The notes beneath the pieces were generated by a model that saw only the letters and a program-made list of their open reading frames with translations, was not told the origin of the DNA and searched no databases. Positions 35,707 through 44,668 of a stretch of DNA of 64,000 nucleotides are shown here, piece by piece (position 1 is the stretch's first letter; every line of letters begins with the position of its first letter). The position numbers and the translations under genes were made by a program. The stretch lies in NCBI GenBank assembly GCA_964557575.1, contig CAZLBC010000016.1, positions 1 to 64,000 of the forward strand, read 5' to 3'. This DNA is from CAZLBC01 sp964557575 (lineage in GTDB: Bacteria > Planctomycetota > Phycisphaerae > SM23-33).

Positions 35707-36534
35707 ATGGAAACAACGATAACGGTTCTGGTTGAAGACGAGGCCGGCGATGATGGATTGCGTGCGGAACATGGTCTCTGTTTCCACATTGAACGCGGTG
35801 GTCGGCGTATGCTTTTCGACACCGGCCAGGGCGGCGTACTTGCGGACAACGCCCGGCGGATGGAGATCTCCCTGGATGATACGGACATCGTTGTCCTGAG
35901 TCACGGACATTACGACCACACCGGTGGCCTGGGGGTTGTTCTGAATGCCGCCGGTGAGATCCCGGTGTATGCCCATCCCGCCGCATTCGAGCCGAAATAT
36001 TCCCGCAGCGACAGCGGGAACATTCGGGAAATCGGAATGCCCTTTGGTGCGAAGGATATCGGTCGGCGGGCCGATATCGTGTATGTCGAAGGGCCGATCG
36101 AGATTGCCGACGGTTGCCGGGCAACCGGTCCCGTTCCGCGGGAGACCGATTTTGAGGATACCGGCGGCCCTTTTTTCGTGGATGCGGAATGCCGTAACGC
36201 GGATGATCTTGTCGACGACCAGGCCGTCTTTTTCGCGGGAGCGCGGGGGACGGTCGTGATACTCGGATGCGCTCATGCGGGGGTCGTGAATACGCTTCGT
36301 TACGTAAGGGCATTGACGGGGGGAAGGAAGATCGACACCGTTATCGGGGGTATGCATTTACTGCGGGCCGGCGAGGAACGGCTGGGACGGACGATCGATA
36401 CGTTCCGCCGTCTGGCTGTCAGGCGACTGGCCCCCGCGCACTGTACGGGTAGGGCGGCGCAGATGCGCATTCGGGAAGCGTTTCCCGAATGCTGGTTCTC
36501 GTGTCCGGCGGGAACGGTCGTGCGCATTCCGTAG
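35707..36534 (+). CDS. Metallo-beta-lactamase fold hydrolase
   Basis: A 275-residue protein (ATG 35707, METTITVLVEDEAG) with the binuclear metal motif HGHYDHTGG (H66, H68, D70, H71), LFDTGQGG before it and GCAHAGVVNTL and IGGMHLL later. The fold and order match the group annotated as dihydropterin ribofuranosylaminobenzene phosphate synthase-like. A function with the ORP ATPases is suggested only by operon position. A longer in-frame start at 35626 would overlap the previous gene. Confidence 0.85.
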   Translation: METTITVLVEDEAGDDGLRAEHGLCFHIERGGRRMLFDTGQGGVLADNARRMEISLDDTDIVVLSHGHYDHTGGLGVVLNAAGEIPVYAHPAAFEPKYSRSDSGNIREIGMPFGAKDIGRRADIVYVEGPIEIADGCRATGPVPRETDFEDTGGPFFVDAECRNADDLVDDQAVFFAGARGTVVILGCAHAGVVNTLRYVRALTGGRKIDTVIGGMHLLRAGEERLGRTIDTFRRLAVRRLAPAHCTGRAAQMRIREAFPECWFSCPAGTVVRIP

Positions 36535-36677
36535 CTCGTGTAGCGATCGGACACGATCCGGTTTTTAATTTGTTCATTGTACTGTTGATCGGCGAAACCG
36601 TGTTTTTCCTTTCAGAAACACTGCCGCTGGTTACGATAAAGAAACAGAATGCACCGTCAGACAATGCAGGTAGAACC

Positions 36678-36707
36678 TTGACACCGGCATGTATTCTTGT
36701 CTAATAT
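36678..36707 (+). promoter_or_regulatory. Sigma-70 promoter
   Basis: TTGACA at 36678-36683, 18 bases, then TAATAT at 36702-36707, 41 bases before ATG 36749. It separates the next gene from the ORP unit. The rest of the 214-base gap 36535-36748 shows only a weak 5-bp hairpin (36545-36558) followed by a T-run. Confidence 0.6.
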
Positions 36708-36748
36708 TCGTAACTGTAACTTTTGGCAGATATTAAAGGAATGTTATT

Positions 36749-38029
36749 ATGCGCGGATTTCTTTCGTTTCCCATCCCGGCCTTGTTGGCGGTTTTCGCTG
36801 TTACCACCGGGGTCATCGAGGTTGCAGGCGGGGAGAAGCAGGAACCCCCATCGCCGAACATCAGTTTTCCGTTGCCGTCGAGCGGCTTACTGCGCGATCA
36901 GAAAAAACAGGTGGACGACAGGATCGGATGGCTCTACCGGAGCTTCCTCGACGCCGAGACCGAAGAGGGGGTTATCACGCTCTACCGGAAGCTCCTGGAG
37001 GACTATCGGCGCTACAGTGATCTGACCTACCAGACGTATGTTGCGGAAAGCTGCAATCGCTTCTTTGCGCCGCTGATGGCGAACCGGGCCGTACCGAAGG
37101 TGAAGAATATGCGGCGGGTGGTGCGTGTCAGTGCCGCCAAGGCCCTGTCCGGCATGAAACGCATGGCATTGGTACCGTGTTACTCTCTGATGGTCCGCGA
37201 TGACAACCAGGCGGTCAGGTACATGGGCTGGAAGGCGTTTTACGACGTCCGTAAAAAGATCCTCCGGTCATCTGCGAAGAACGTGGAGGCCTTCTTCAAG
37301 CTCATAGCGGACGCCCTCGCCGGCGAGGATAACGCCCTGGTGATCGATCCGGCTCTCGCGATTATCGATTTCAACAGCGAAGAAAACCAGGATATACGAG
37401 GGCGTTTTACGGTCGATGTCCGCAGAGGATTATTGAAAGCGATCGCCGGTTCCTGGAAACGGAGGCGGTTGCACCTCATGTCGCTGGATCTCGAAATGGC
37501 GCATCATTTGAAAATATTTCCCCCTCTTGTCGATACGATTGTAACGCTCTGCAAATCGTTCGGCGGAGACAAGGCGATCAGGCGGGGAGGTTTGCAGACG
37601 ATCCTTGATATTGCAGGCAGTGCGTCACGAAAGTGGCGGGCGTGCGCAGAGGCCGGGCAGATCAAAGAGGATTCGGTTTTACTGTCGGGCCTCGCCGGCG
37701 TGATTCAGAGTGCCGAGAAACAGATCGGTGATATCACCGGCACCAACAAAGCATTTTTCGGGGACTTGATGAAAAAGAGGGATATCCCCCACTGGTCCGA
37801 GGCCCAGGAAGCGATACTCGTTAAGTGGCCTCAACAACTGAAGAAAGAGGGGGTCGTCAGACCTGCCGAGGTAAAACCCCCGGCGCCCGAGCCGGCGGAG
37901 AAACCTGCCGAGAAGCCGGCGGAGAAACCTGCCGAGAAGCCGGCGGAGAAACCTGCCGAGAAGCCGGCGAAGAAACCTGCCGAGAAGCCGGCGGAGAAGC
38001 CGGCACCTTCCGCGACCGTAGAGGAATAA
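36749..38029 (+). CDS. Exported helical protein with Pro-Ala-Glu-Lys repeat tail
   Basis: A 426-residue protein with a signal peptide (SFPIPALLAVFAVTTGVIEVAGG). The central part is alpha-helical with HEAT-like spacing (RRVVRVSAAKALSGMKRMALVPCYSLMVRDD) but no clear family. The last 60 residues are tandem AEKP units encoded by a 24-bp repeat (37891-38004). Such Lys/Glu/Pro tails are typical of extended, periplasm-spanning linkers. AAAGGA precedes ATG 36749 and a good sigma-70 promoter lies upstream. Function unknown. Confidence 0.7.
   Translation: MRGFLSFPIPALLAVFAVTTGVIEVAGGEKQEPPSPNISFPLPSSGLLRDQKKQVDDRIGWLYRSFLDAETEEGVITLYRKLLEDYRRYSDLTYQTYVAESCNRFFAPLMANRAVPKVKNMRRVVRVSAAKALSGMKRMALVPCYSLMVRDDNQAVRYMGWKAFYDVRKKILRSSAKNVEAFFKLIADALAGEDNALVIDPALAIIDFNSEENQDIRGRFTVDVRRGLLKAIAGSWKRRRLHLMSLDLEMAHHLKIFPPLVDTIVTLCKSFGGDKAIRRGGLQTILDIAGSASRKWRACAEAGQIKEDSVLLSGLAGVIQSAEKQIGDITGTNKAFFGDLMKKRDIPHWSEAQEAILVKWPQQLKKEGVVRPAEVKPPAPEPAEKPAEKPAEKPAEKPAEKPAEKPAKKPAEKPAEKPAPSATVEE
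37891..38004 (+). repeat. 24-bp in-frame tandem repeat
   Basis: Units begin at 37891, 37915, 37939, 37963 (one substitution) and a partial unit at 37987. Each encodes two AEKP motifs. Near identity suggests recent slippage expansion; the repeat number may vary between strains. Confidence 0.9.
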
Positions 38030-38070
38030 CGGCCGGCCGAGCAATGTTTATACGGGGTCAGGAGTGTTTG

Positions 38071-39708
38071 TTATTCCAGTATGTCCGTTATGAGGTATTG
38101 GTGCTTGTACTGTTCGGTCCTGCCTCTCTTCTCACGGATTTTCCGTTCCTCTTCTTGTGAGAACGTCCCGGGAGGAAGGAGTACCGGCCGTATCCCGCCG
38201 AGTCGCCGGCTTTTCCGCTTGGCATCATACTCGATATTCAGTTCCCGGAGAATGCGGTCCATCAATTCACAGAGTCGCTGCGCCTTCTCCGCGTCACTCA
38301 TTTCGACCCGGAGTTCATAGTACGGGGGGGCGGAGAAGCGGCCCTGCATTTCGAAGAGATCGATGTGTTCGATGCCGGCGACGGTCCTGGCCGATTCCAT
38401 TGCGCATACGACCTGGGCTTCGGTAATTTTCTCGCCCGTCATACTCGACGTTTGGACACCGCGCGCACAGAATTCGAACAGTGGGGTCTCGCCGTAAAAC
38501 CCGGTTACCCGTATACGATCGTCTATGTTGTACCGAAACAAACCCGTGTTGTTGCTGAAAACCAGGAAGTATTCCTCGCCCGTTTCCAGTTCGTGCGATC
38601 TCAGAACCGGCGGGTCGGCCGCGTCACGCTCGCCGGCGGGAATAAACTCGAGGAAGTTTGATGTGATTTCCGCCACGCCGGCAGCGGTCCCTTCTTCGAG
38701 GGGGATCGAAAAACGCCCTTCGCTGGCGAGAAGCCCGATATCGAAAATCGGGATGTTGCCGAACAACTCGCGCAGACGTTTCAGGTACAGCCGCAGGGTC
38801 CCTCCCGTCCAGTTTGTCAGGAAGCTAAGGTTCCAGACGTGTCGGGGCATCAGGCAGCCGTCCGCTTTCACCAGGCCTTCCAGTCGCCCGGCAAGCGCCG
38901 GGTTCGGCTTGAACCGGCCTTCCCTCGCGCCGGCGGGGATGCGGCCGCCGGGGGGGTGAAAGGTGCCGTCGCGGATATCCCGCAGCAGGCGATCGCAGTA
39001 TCGTTGCATGGTTTCAGCCAGCTTGATGGTGCTTGAAGGATTCGCGGTAGTGATAAAGGCAACATCCTTCACGGCGGCGTGGCGGGCGAGCGTATAAAAA
39101 CGGTCGTCGGGATCATCGAGTTCGCCGGTCCACAGGGGGGCGACATACATCCTCCTGACGATGCGTTTCTGGGCCGAGGCGAGCAGGCCGCTTATGGCGC
39201 CGCACGGCAGGCCCGTCGGGCTTGATTCTTCTTTCGTGGAGGACGAAATCTGGAGGATATGCCGCATGATCGCCCCGGGTTTTCGACTGAGTACATTGAG
39301 TCCGAAGATGTTCCAGCCGCGGCGCAGATCGGCGAGGAAGGCGCGCGTAACCGGGATGTATTTCGGCGATCCCGTCGTCCCGCTCGTCATCGAAAACATC
39401 AGCGGCGGTTCGGCGCCGGGCAGCAGCGCGCCGAAATCACCTTCCAGTACCCTGGTGACGTAATCGCGACGGTCCTCGTAACGGCCGACGGGAACGGTCC
39501 TGCTGAAATCCTCGTAGTTATGTATCCGGCGGAATCCGTGCTCCCGTCCGAATGACGTGCCGCGGTGCCGGTGCACCAGTGACGCGAGGAGTTCATCCTG
39601 GACACGGCGCGATGCGGCGTGGGCGGCGAGAAAACGCCGTAACTGTTTTCCCGCCTGCCACATGCCGATTTTCGCGATCGGTCTGAGCAGTAGTTGGCCC
39701 GTGTTCAT
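38071..39708 (-). CDS. GH3 auxin-responsive-promoter family adenylate-forming protein
   Basis: A 545-residue protein of the bacterial GH3 family (ANL superfamily). The AMP-binding loop is FSMTSGTTGSPKYIPVT (about residues 106-122); later segments are YVAPLWTGELDDP, NLSFLTNWTGGTLRLYLKRL, GLLASEGRFSIPL, EYFLVFSNNTGLFRYNIDD and CARGVQTSSMTGEKITE. Family members conjugate carboxylic acids to amino acids via acyl-adenylates. In Planctomycetes/Bacteroidetes the substrate is unknown. Monocistronic, 65 bases from the next leftward gene. Confidence 0.9.
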   Translation of the reverse strand: MNTGQLLLRPIAKIGMWQAGKQLRRFLAAHAASRRVQDELLASLVHRHRGTSFGREHGFRRIHNYEDFSRTVPVGRYEDRRDYVTRVLEGDFGALLPGAEPPLMFSMTSGTTGSPKYIPVTRAFLADLRRGWNIFGLNVLSRKPGAIMRHILQISSSTKEESSPTGLPCGAISGLLASAQKRIVRRMYVAPLWTGELDDPDDRFYTLARHAAVKDVAFITTANPSSTIKLAETMQRYCDRLLRDIRDGTFHPPGGRIPAGAREGRFKPNPALAGRLEGLVKADGCLMPRHVWNLSFLTNWTGGTLRLYLKRLRELFGNIPIFDIGLLASEGRFSIPLEEGTAAGVAEITSNFLEFIPAGERDAADPPVLRSHELETGEEYFLVFSNNTGLFRYNIDDRIRVTGFYGETPLFEFCARGVQTSSMTGEKITEAQVVCAMESARTVAGIEHIDLFEMQGRFSAPPYYELRVEMSDAEKAQRLCELMDRILRELNIEYDAKRKSRRLGGIRPVLLPPGTFSQEEERKIREKRGRTEQYKHQYLITDILE

Positions 39709-39773
39709 GCCGTCACTGTATATTGTTAAACAGAGTATAACAAAGGGAAAATCGGGCTGTCATTCCGGAGTTT

Positions 39774-40829
39774 TCAAGCGACGCCGGATTCGGCGGGATC
39801 AGCACGTATTGATTCCCGGGACACGTCCAGGTTGGCGAGGTATTTGTCGAAAAAGGCCGTGGTCCTGGCGGCGTATGCGGCGGGAGTCGTGATAACCGCC
39901 TGGTTATGTTTGGCATTCTCGACGACCCACAAAAATTTCGGCGCGGGTGCAATCTGATGCAGGAGCCTGGTTTGATCGACCCTGATGTAGCTGTCTCGCT
40001 GGCCGTGAATGAAAAAGACGGGATCGGTCACCATGTCGCGAAGGGTGTTGCGGACCGAGGGAAAGCGGCGGCCCAGTTTCGGCTGCGCAGCGCGCATCAT
40101 GATCCACAGTAGCATTTTCCAGTAGAATTCCGGGTTGTTTTCGTAGGTGAGTTTGATATTTGAAAATATGTGTGCCCATCGTTTCATCAGAGCGATGAGT
40201 GTTTCTTCGGTACTGAACGCGCCGTCGCAGAGAATCGCCTTGATGTTGGGGTCGCTTCCGGCGGCGAGGATCGCCGTTCCGGCTCCCCGGCTTATGCCGA
40301 ATATCCCGATATCACCCGGTTTTCCTTCGGATTCCAGTTTTGCCTGGATAAAAGCACACGCCCCGATTGCGTCACTCACTTCCTTGTCGCTCGGCCACTG
40401 CAACGGCTTGTAATTGTCCGCATGGCTGGACTCGCCGTGTGACCGGAAATCGAAGGTGAAAATATCGTAACCGGCATTCAGCAGGCCTCGGGTGTAACGG
40501 GCGCACGAATACATGTCGGAGCCGTACTCATGGCAAAAGACGATGGATCCCCGGTACTCGGTTCCGCCGGTATGGTTCAGTATCATACCCTGCAGGCTGG
40601 TTCCGTCGAAGGATCGGAACCGGACTTTTTCGCCCTCGAGTGGAATAAAGTCGACCGGATTCATCGACATCGGCGGGGGAGTGTCGCAAAAAATCCTGAG
40701 GCAGATTCGCACATAATACGCGAAGAGCCACACGGCCGCTATAAGCAATGACATCACGGTAGCCGTAATGGCCAGCATGGCCCAGTGCTGGGCTATCCAC
40801 CTTTCCACGCTGTTTGCGAAAAACACCAT
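39774..40829 (-). CDS. Membrane-anchored alpha/beta hydrolase
   Basis: A 351-residue protein with one N-terminal transmembrane helix (MLAITATVMSLLIAAVWLFA, about residues 18-37) and an alpha/beta hydrolase domain: IVFCHEYGSDMYS (oxyanion strand), FDFRSHGESS, nucleophile elbow GISRGAG, DPVFFIHGQRDSYI (acid) and NAKHNQAVI (histidine). It resembles BEM46/ABHD-type serine hydrolases; substrate unknown. It is separated by 171 bases without recognisable genes from the KS cassette. Confidence 0.88.
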   Translation of the reverse strand: MVFFANSVERWIAQHWAMLAITATVMSLLIAAVWLFAYYVRICLRIFCDTPPPMSMNPVDFIPLEGEKVRFRSFDGTSLQGMILNHTGGTEYRGSIVFCHEYGSDMYSCARYTRGLLNAGYDIFTFDFRSHGESSHADNYKPLQWPSDKEVSDAIGACAFIQAKLESEGKPGDIGIFGISRGAGTAILAAGSDPNIKAILCDGAFSTEETLIALMKRWAHIFSNIKLTYENNPEFYWKMLLWIMMRAAQPKLGRRFPSVRNTLRDMVTDPVFFIHGQRDSYIRVDQTRLLHQIAPAPKFLWVVENAKHNQAVITTPAAYAARTTAFFDKYLANLDVSRESIRADPAESGVA

Positions 40830-41000
40830 TGTTACAGGTAATCCCGTGTTCCATGTAGATCAAAGCGACGCGGTTGTACCGTGACGGTGAGGCCGTCCGG
40901 ATATATATATCGAAGATTGCCGGAGAAAGATAATAGCGAAAATGCGGAATTTATAAAACAGCTTTTTTCGAGCGTGCAGACTATTCGCGAAAACGCGCGC

Positions 41001-42287
41001 TCAGGCGGTGATGATCAGTGTGTTGTTCTGGCCGCCGAACCCCATCGAGTTTGACATGCAGATGTTAACCGCGGCTTTCCGGGGCTCGTTGGGGATATAA
41101 TCAAGATCGCATTCGGGATCGGGCGTGTTGAGATTGTTTGTCGGCGGGAGTATTTGATCCCGCAGCGCCAGGACGCACGTTATCAACTCGGTCGCGCCCG
41201 CGGCCCCAATCAGGTGGCCGAGCATGCTTTTCACCGATGAAACCGGGACGGTCGCCTCTTCGCCGAACACTCTCTTTACGGCCAGGGTTTCAACCTTGTC
41301 GTTTTGTGTTGTGCCGGTGCCGTGGGCGGACAGATAATCGATGTCCGCGGGTGTCAGGGACGCGTCCTCTATTGCGGCGTTCATGCTTGCCGCCGCACCG
41401 CGTCCGTCCGGGTCCTGGTCGGTCACCCGGAAGGCGTCGGCCGATGCGCCGTACCCGATTATCTCCGCCAGAATCTTCGCGCCCCGGCCAACAGCGTGTT
41501 CCCGCTCCTCGATGATCAGTATGCTGGCTCCTTCACCGAGTACGAAGCCGTCGCGGGTCATGTCGAAGGGGCGGGAGGACGTTTCAATGTCGTCGTTTCG
41601 CTGCGAGAGAGCGGTCAGGCGGTTAAAGCCGGTAAGACCGAGGGGGTGTATCATGCTGTGTGCGCCGCCCGAAATGATCAGGTCCGCCATGCCGTACCTG
41701 ATCTGCATGGTTGCTTCCCCGATGGCCTGGGTGCTTGCCGCGCACGCGGTCAGGTCGTTAAACGCGGGCCCTTCAACCCCGAATTCGGCAGCGAGATGCG
41801 CGAGCACCATGTTCGATTCCTGTTCGACTTCCCGGTAAAGATCCATCCGTTCATGGGCGAGCACGGGCCAGACATCCGTGTCGATGGCGCCGTCTTTCCA
41901 CGAGTCGATGATGACGCCGGAGAAGTTGTCGAAATCCAAACTGCCCTCTCCACTGCCGAGATAAATACCGATGCTGTCGGGATCGGGTTTTTGCCCCTCT
42001 CCGTACAGTCCGGCCTGTTGCCAGGCCTGGACCGCAGCGGCCAGGGCGAACTTGCAGTGCCGTCCGGCGGAGACGTGTTGTCGCACGCGATCAGCATCCA
42101 TGTGGTCTGAAAGATCGAATCCCTTGACCTGTGACGCGAACGTACTGGGGAACGTCGAGGCGTCGAACAATTCATTTTTCGACGGAGAGTTCTTCGTCTC
42201 GAGAATGGCCTTCCAGGTATCTTCGACCGTGTGCCCGAGGGGGTTTATGGTTCCCATGCCGGTTATCACGACTCTGCGATCACGCAT
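41001..42287 (-). CDS. Beta-ketoacyl-ACP synthase (catalytic KS)
   Basis: A 428-residue FabF-type ketosynthase with the full Cys-His-His set: C182 in LTACAASTQA, SAHGTGTTQNDKVE and SVKSMLGHLIGAAGA. Start ATG 42287 has GGAGAGG upstream and overlaps the stop of the degenerate KS gene by eight bases, an arrangement repeated at the next junction. It condenses malonyl-ACP with an acyl chain. As last gene of a KS-KS-FabZ-ACP-FabZ cassette it probably acts as heterodimer with the upstream KS-like protein, as KS-alpha/KS-beta do in type II polyketide or aryl-polyene systems. Confidence 0.93.
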   Translation of the reverse strand: MRDRRVVITGMGTINPLGHTVEDTWKAILETKNSPSKNELFDASTFPSTFASQVKGFDLSDHMDADRVRQHVSAGRHCKFALAAAVQAWQQAGLYGEGQKPDPDSIGIYLGSGEGSLDFDNFSGVIIDSWKDGAIDTDVWPVLAHERMDLYREVEQESNMVLAHLAAEFGVEGPAFNDLTACAASTQAIGEATMQIRYGMADLIISGGAHSMIHPLGLTGFNRLTALSQRNDDIETSSRPFDMTRDGFVLGEGASILIIEEREHAVGRGAKILAEIIGYGASADAFRVTDQDPDGRGAAASMNAAIEDASLTPADIDYLSAHGTGTTQNDKVETLAVKRVFGEEATVPVSSVKSMLGHLIGAAGATELITCVLALRDQILPPTNNLNTPDPECDLDYIPNEPRKAAVNICMSNSMGFGGQNNTLIITA

Positions 42288-43602
42288 CTTGCCTCTCCAC
42301 CCTGCGCAACACACAGGCACCGCTCTGTCCCCCGACCGTGTACGTTCCCGCGATGACGTTCTTCAGTTCGATGTCTCGACGCTCGGGAGTACATCCCAGT
42401 CGGCAGTTTTCCGCCGGTGTGTCATAATTGACCGTGGGGGGAAGTGCCTGTTCGGACACCGCCTTGGCGGCGACGGCGAGCTGGAAACCGGAGTGTCCGG
42501 CGAACAGGGAGCCGACGGCGCCGGTCAGGGCGACGGCCGGTATCTCTTCACATCGCTCAGGAAAGACTTTTTTCCACTCGGCCGCTTCCGCCCTGTCTTC
42601 ACCGGGCACACCCGTTCCGTAGGCAAAGATGGCGTCGATGTCCGCGGGGGTTATGCCCGCGTTCGCGATCGCCTTTGTCGCCGCGGCGGCGAGATTGCCG
42701 GCCGTCGGCCTTGATATTTCGATGCCGCGGGGATCGCATGCGGCGCCGAATCCTACTACCTCGGCGTACACCCGCGCTCCCCGCTGCTGTGCCCTGGACA
42801 GTTCTTCCGCTATCAACATCCCCCCGCCTTCTCCGATAACGAGGCCCGCGTGCCCGGCATCAAAGGGGCGGACGGCGGAGTGCGGGGACTCGTTCATCTC
42901 GACATTGAGCCTCCCGAGAAGATTCTGTCGAAGGAGGCCCATGGGATTTAATTTACTTTCGGTCCCGCCGACGATGACGGCATCAGCCGCACCTCTTCCG
43001 ATGTTTATGCACGATTCCCCCATCGCCAGATGCCCTGCCGCATCGCCGCAGGTTATGCAGTTACTCGGCCCCTCGGCACCGTGGATGATCGTGACGTGAC
43101 AGGAAAGCATGTTGGGAAGATATTTCAGCAACCACAGCGGTGTCAGGTTCTCTATGCCGTGGCTGCCCCATTTTCGCATGTCAAACGCGCCCTTTTCGGT
43201 TGCGGTGACGAATGCCTCTCCCAGTTCGTTCAAGTCGGCGCAGATGAGGCCGGCGGCGATATTGCAGCCAAGCCGGCGGGGATCTATGTTCATGTTCTCG
43301 GCCGTGGCGCGGGTTTCGATCCCGCTGTGACGGAACGCCAGGTCGCTCGCCGCCACGGCAAGTTCGATATCCCTGGCCATGATCTTGACGGACTTGCGAT
43401 ATTTCTTGGGGACGAAATGCCTGGCCGAAAAATCGTCCATCTGCGCCGCGATCGAGCAGGGAAATGCACCGGGCGGAAACACGGTGATATCAGACACAAA
43501 GGAACGGCCCGACATCAGTGCTTCCCATGTTTCATCGATGCCGATACCGGCGGCTGAAACGATGCCGAGACCCGTAATAACAACCCGCCGGGGATCAGCC
43601 AT
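42280..43602 (-). CDS. Degenerate ketosynthase (chain-length-factor-like)
   Basis: A 440-residue KS-fold protein (ATG 43602 with GGAGAAGGG upstream). The catalytic positions are changed: the cysteine elbow reads SNCITCGDAAGHLAMG instead of DLTACAAST, the first histidine motif is FAYGTGVPGED (Tyr for His) and the second is ALTGAVGSLFAGHSG (Thr for Lys, Ser for the GH histidine). It is therefore likely non-condensing and a structural KS-beta/chain-length partner of the next gene. Start overlaps the stop of the FabZ-like gene by eight bases. No frameshift or stop was seen, so the loss looks selected rather than decay. Confidence 0.88.
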   Translation of the reverse strand: MADPRRVVITGLGIVSAAGIGIDETWEALMSGRSFVSDITVFPPGAFPCSIAAQMDDFSARHFVPKKYRKSVKIMARDIELAVAASDLAFRHSGIETRATAENMNIDPRRLGCNIAAGLICADLNELGEAFVTATEKGAFDMRKWGSHGIENLTPLWLLKYLPNMLSCHVTIIHGAEGPSNCITCGDAAGHLAMGESCINIGRGAADAVIVGGTESKLNPMGLLRQNLLGRLNVEMNESPHSAVRPFDAGHAGLVIGEGGGMLIAEELSRAQQRGARVYAEVVGFGAACDPRGIEISRPTAGNLAAAATKAIANAGITPADIDAIFAYGTGVPGEDRAEAAEWKKVFPERCEEIPAVALTGAVGSLFAGHSGFQLAVAAKAVSEQALPPTVNYDTPAENCRLGCTPERRDIELKNVIAGTYTVGGQSGACVLRRVERQDA

Positions 43603-44074
43603 CGCCCTTCTCCAGGAAGGGTTCAACCAATCGGCGGAATGAACAGGTGAAGACGAAATGCGGCGGGAGATCAAGTTTCTGTATCGCGTTATTGGCGTGG
43701 GAAAAAATGATGTTCGCCGTTCCGAACGGCTCTCCGTTTTTTAAAATCCTGTTTTCGGTTGACGCGGCCTGTTCCGAGGCGTTGACCAGAGCGGCTTCGT
43801 AGATGAGCTGATCGCCCGGCAGCACGATACCGTCGAATGTGGCCCTGGAGATCTTCGCGAGGATAACATCATGCTCAAAGTTGTTTATTTCCCCCGCCAG
43901 AAGACCGGCGGTCTGTGCGACGCCCTCGATGATGAGGGAGTGCGGCATTGTCGGGTATGCTTCCCAGTGATCGTGGAGATGCTCCTCGGCGAGGGTTACA
44001 TTCTTAACCGCAACGGCGCGACGGCCCGGTTCAAATGCAACGAAGCGATCTATCCAAATCCAGCGCATGTTCAT
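43595..44074 (-). CDS. FabZ-like hydroxyacyl-ACP dehydratase, copy 2
   Basis: A 159-residue hotdog protein. LHDHWEAYPTMPHSLIIEGVAQTAGLL aligns with the FabZ site HFPxxPxxPGVLxxEAMAQ: His36 and Glu50 are kept, but PG is PH and the surrounding sequence is diverged. It may be a specialised dehydratase or acyl-binding partner of the KS pair. It lies between the ACP and the degenerate KS gene. Start ATG 44074 or 44068. Confidence 0.85.
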   Translation of the reverse strand: MNMRWIWIDRFVAFEPGRRAVAVKNVTLAEEHLHDHWEAYPTMPHSLIIEGVAQTAGLLAGEINNFEHDVILAKISRATFDGIVLPGDQLIYEAALVNASEQAASTENRILKNGEPFGTANIIFSHANNAIQKLDLPPHFVFTCSFRRLVEPFLEKGDG

Positions 44075-44161
44075 TTACCCGGTGCATCACTTGCAATGCC
44101 CGTCGACGGTCGAAAACGTGCCGGTCTGACGGCGTTCCTCGATGGACGGGTGAGGGTACAT

Positions 44162-44551
44162 TCAGCCGCCGATCTTATCCTTGACGTAATTCACGATGGT
44201 TTGAACCTTGAACAGTTCGGCCATCTTGTTGATGTCGGGATTCTGCTCAAATTCGCTGAAGTCGGCGTGAGGCATGCGCTCCTTGAGCTGGGTGAGTCCG
44301 GTTTGGGTAAGCTTGCCGTCCTGAACAAACTCGGGGTTGTTCAATATGTTATCCGGAAAAAGCTCGCCCCGGGGAATCTTGATATCGAATGCTTTTTCAA
44401 GCTGGAATACGATGTCGAGAAAATCGATGGATTCCGCCCCCAAGTCGCCGGTGAGGGTCGCTTCAGGCGTCACTTCCTCGTCCTCGAGGCCGAGCGCCTC
44501 TACCAGCGTATCTTTTACCTTGTCAAAGATTTCCTGTTCACTTAATGCCAT
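44162..44551 (-). CDS. Acyl carrier protein, elongated
   Basis: A 129-residue acidic protein whose first 50 residues match ACP: KVKDTLVEALGLEDEEVTPE and the phosphopantetheine site GAESIDFLDI (Ser41). It is longer than a standard ACP (about 78): an insertion of about 45 residues, containing GLTQLKERMPHADFSEFEQNP, separates the site from the last helix VQTIVNYVKDKIGG. This form is characteristic of dedicated ACPs in PVC-type KS cassettes rather than AcpP. CAGGAGAACAG is upstream. Confidence 0.93.
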   Translation of the reverse strand: MALSEQEIFDKVKDTLVEALGLEDEEVTPEATLTGDLGAESIDFLDIVFQLEKAFDIKIPRGELFPDNILNNPEFVQDGKLTQTGLTQLKERMPHADFSEFEQNPDINKMAELFKVQTIVNYVKDKIGG

Positions 44552-44668
44552 ATGCCTGTTCTCCTGTGTACATCATCCGGTCTCTGCCGGACCGACCATA
44601 TCAAATTTTGCCACTCTATATAATTAAATTATCCTGTAAAGTCAACGGTTTCTCTTACGGCTTTCTGT

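Noticed and set aside
28364..36534. Nitrogenase maturation locus
   Set aside because: NifX-like proteins are present but no nifHDK, nifE, nifN or radical-SAM nifB; the MinD/ferredoxin ATPases point to an ORP-type system.
37891..38004. Regular repeats that could suggest a CRISPR array
   Set aside because: The units abut without spacers and encode AEKP in frame; no cas genes are near.
42280..43602. Degenerate KS as a pseudogene
   Set aside because: The frame is intact over 440 residues, with overlaps to both neighbours and a good ribosome site; the changes are confined to catalytic positions.
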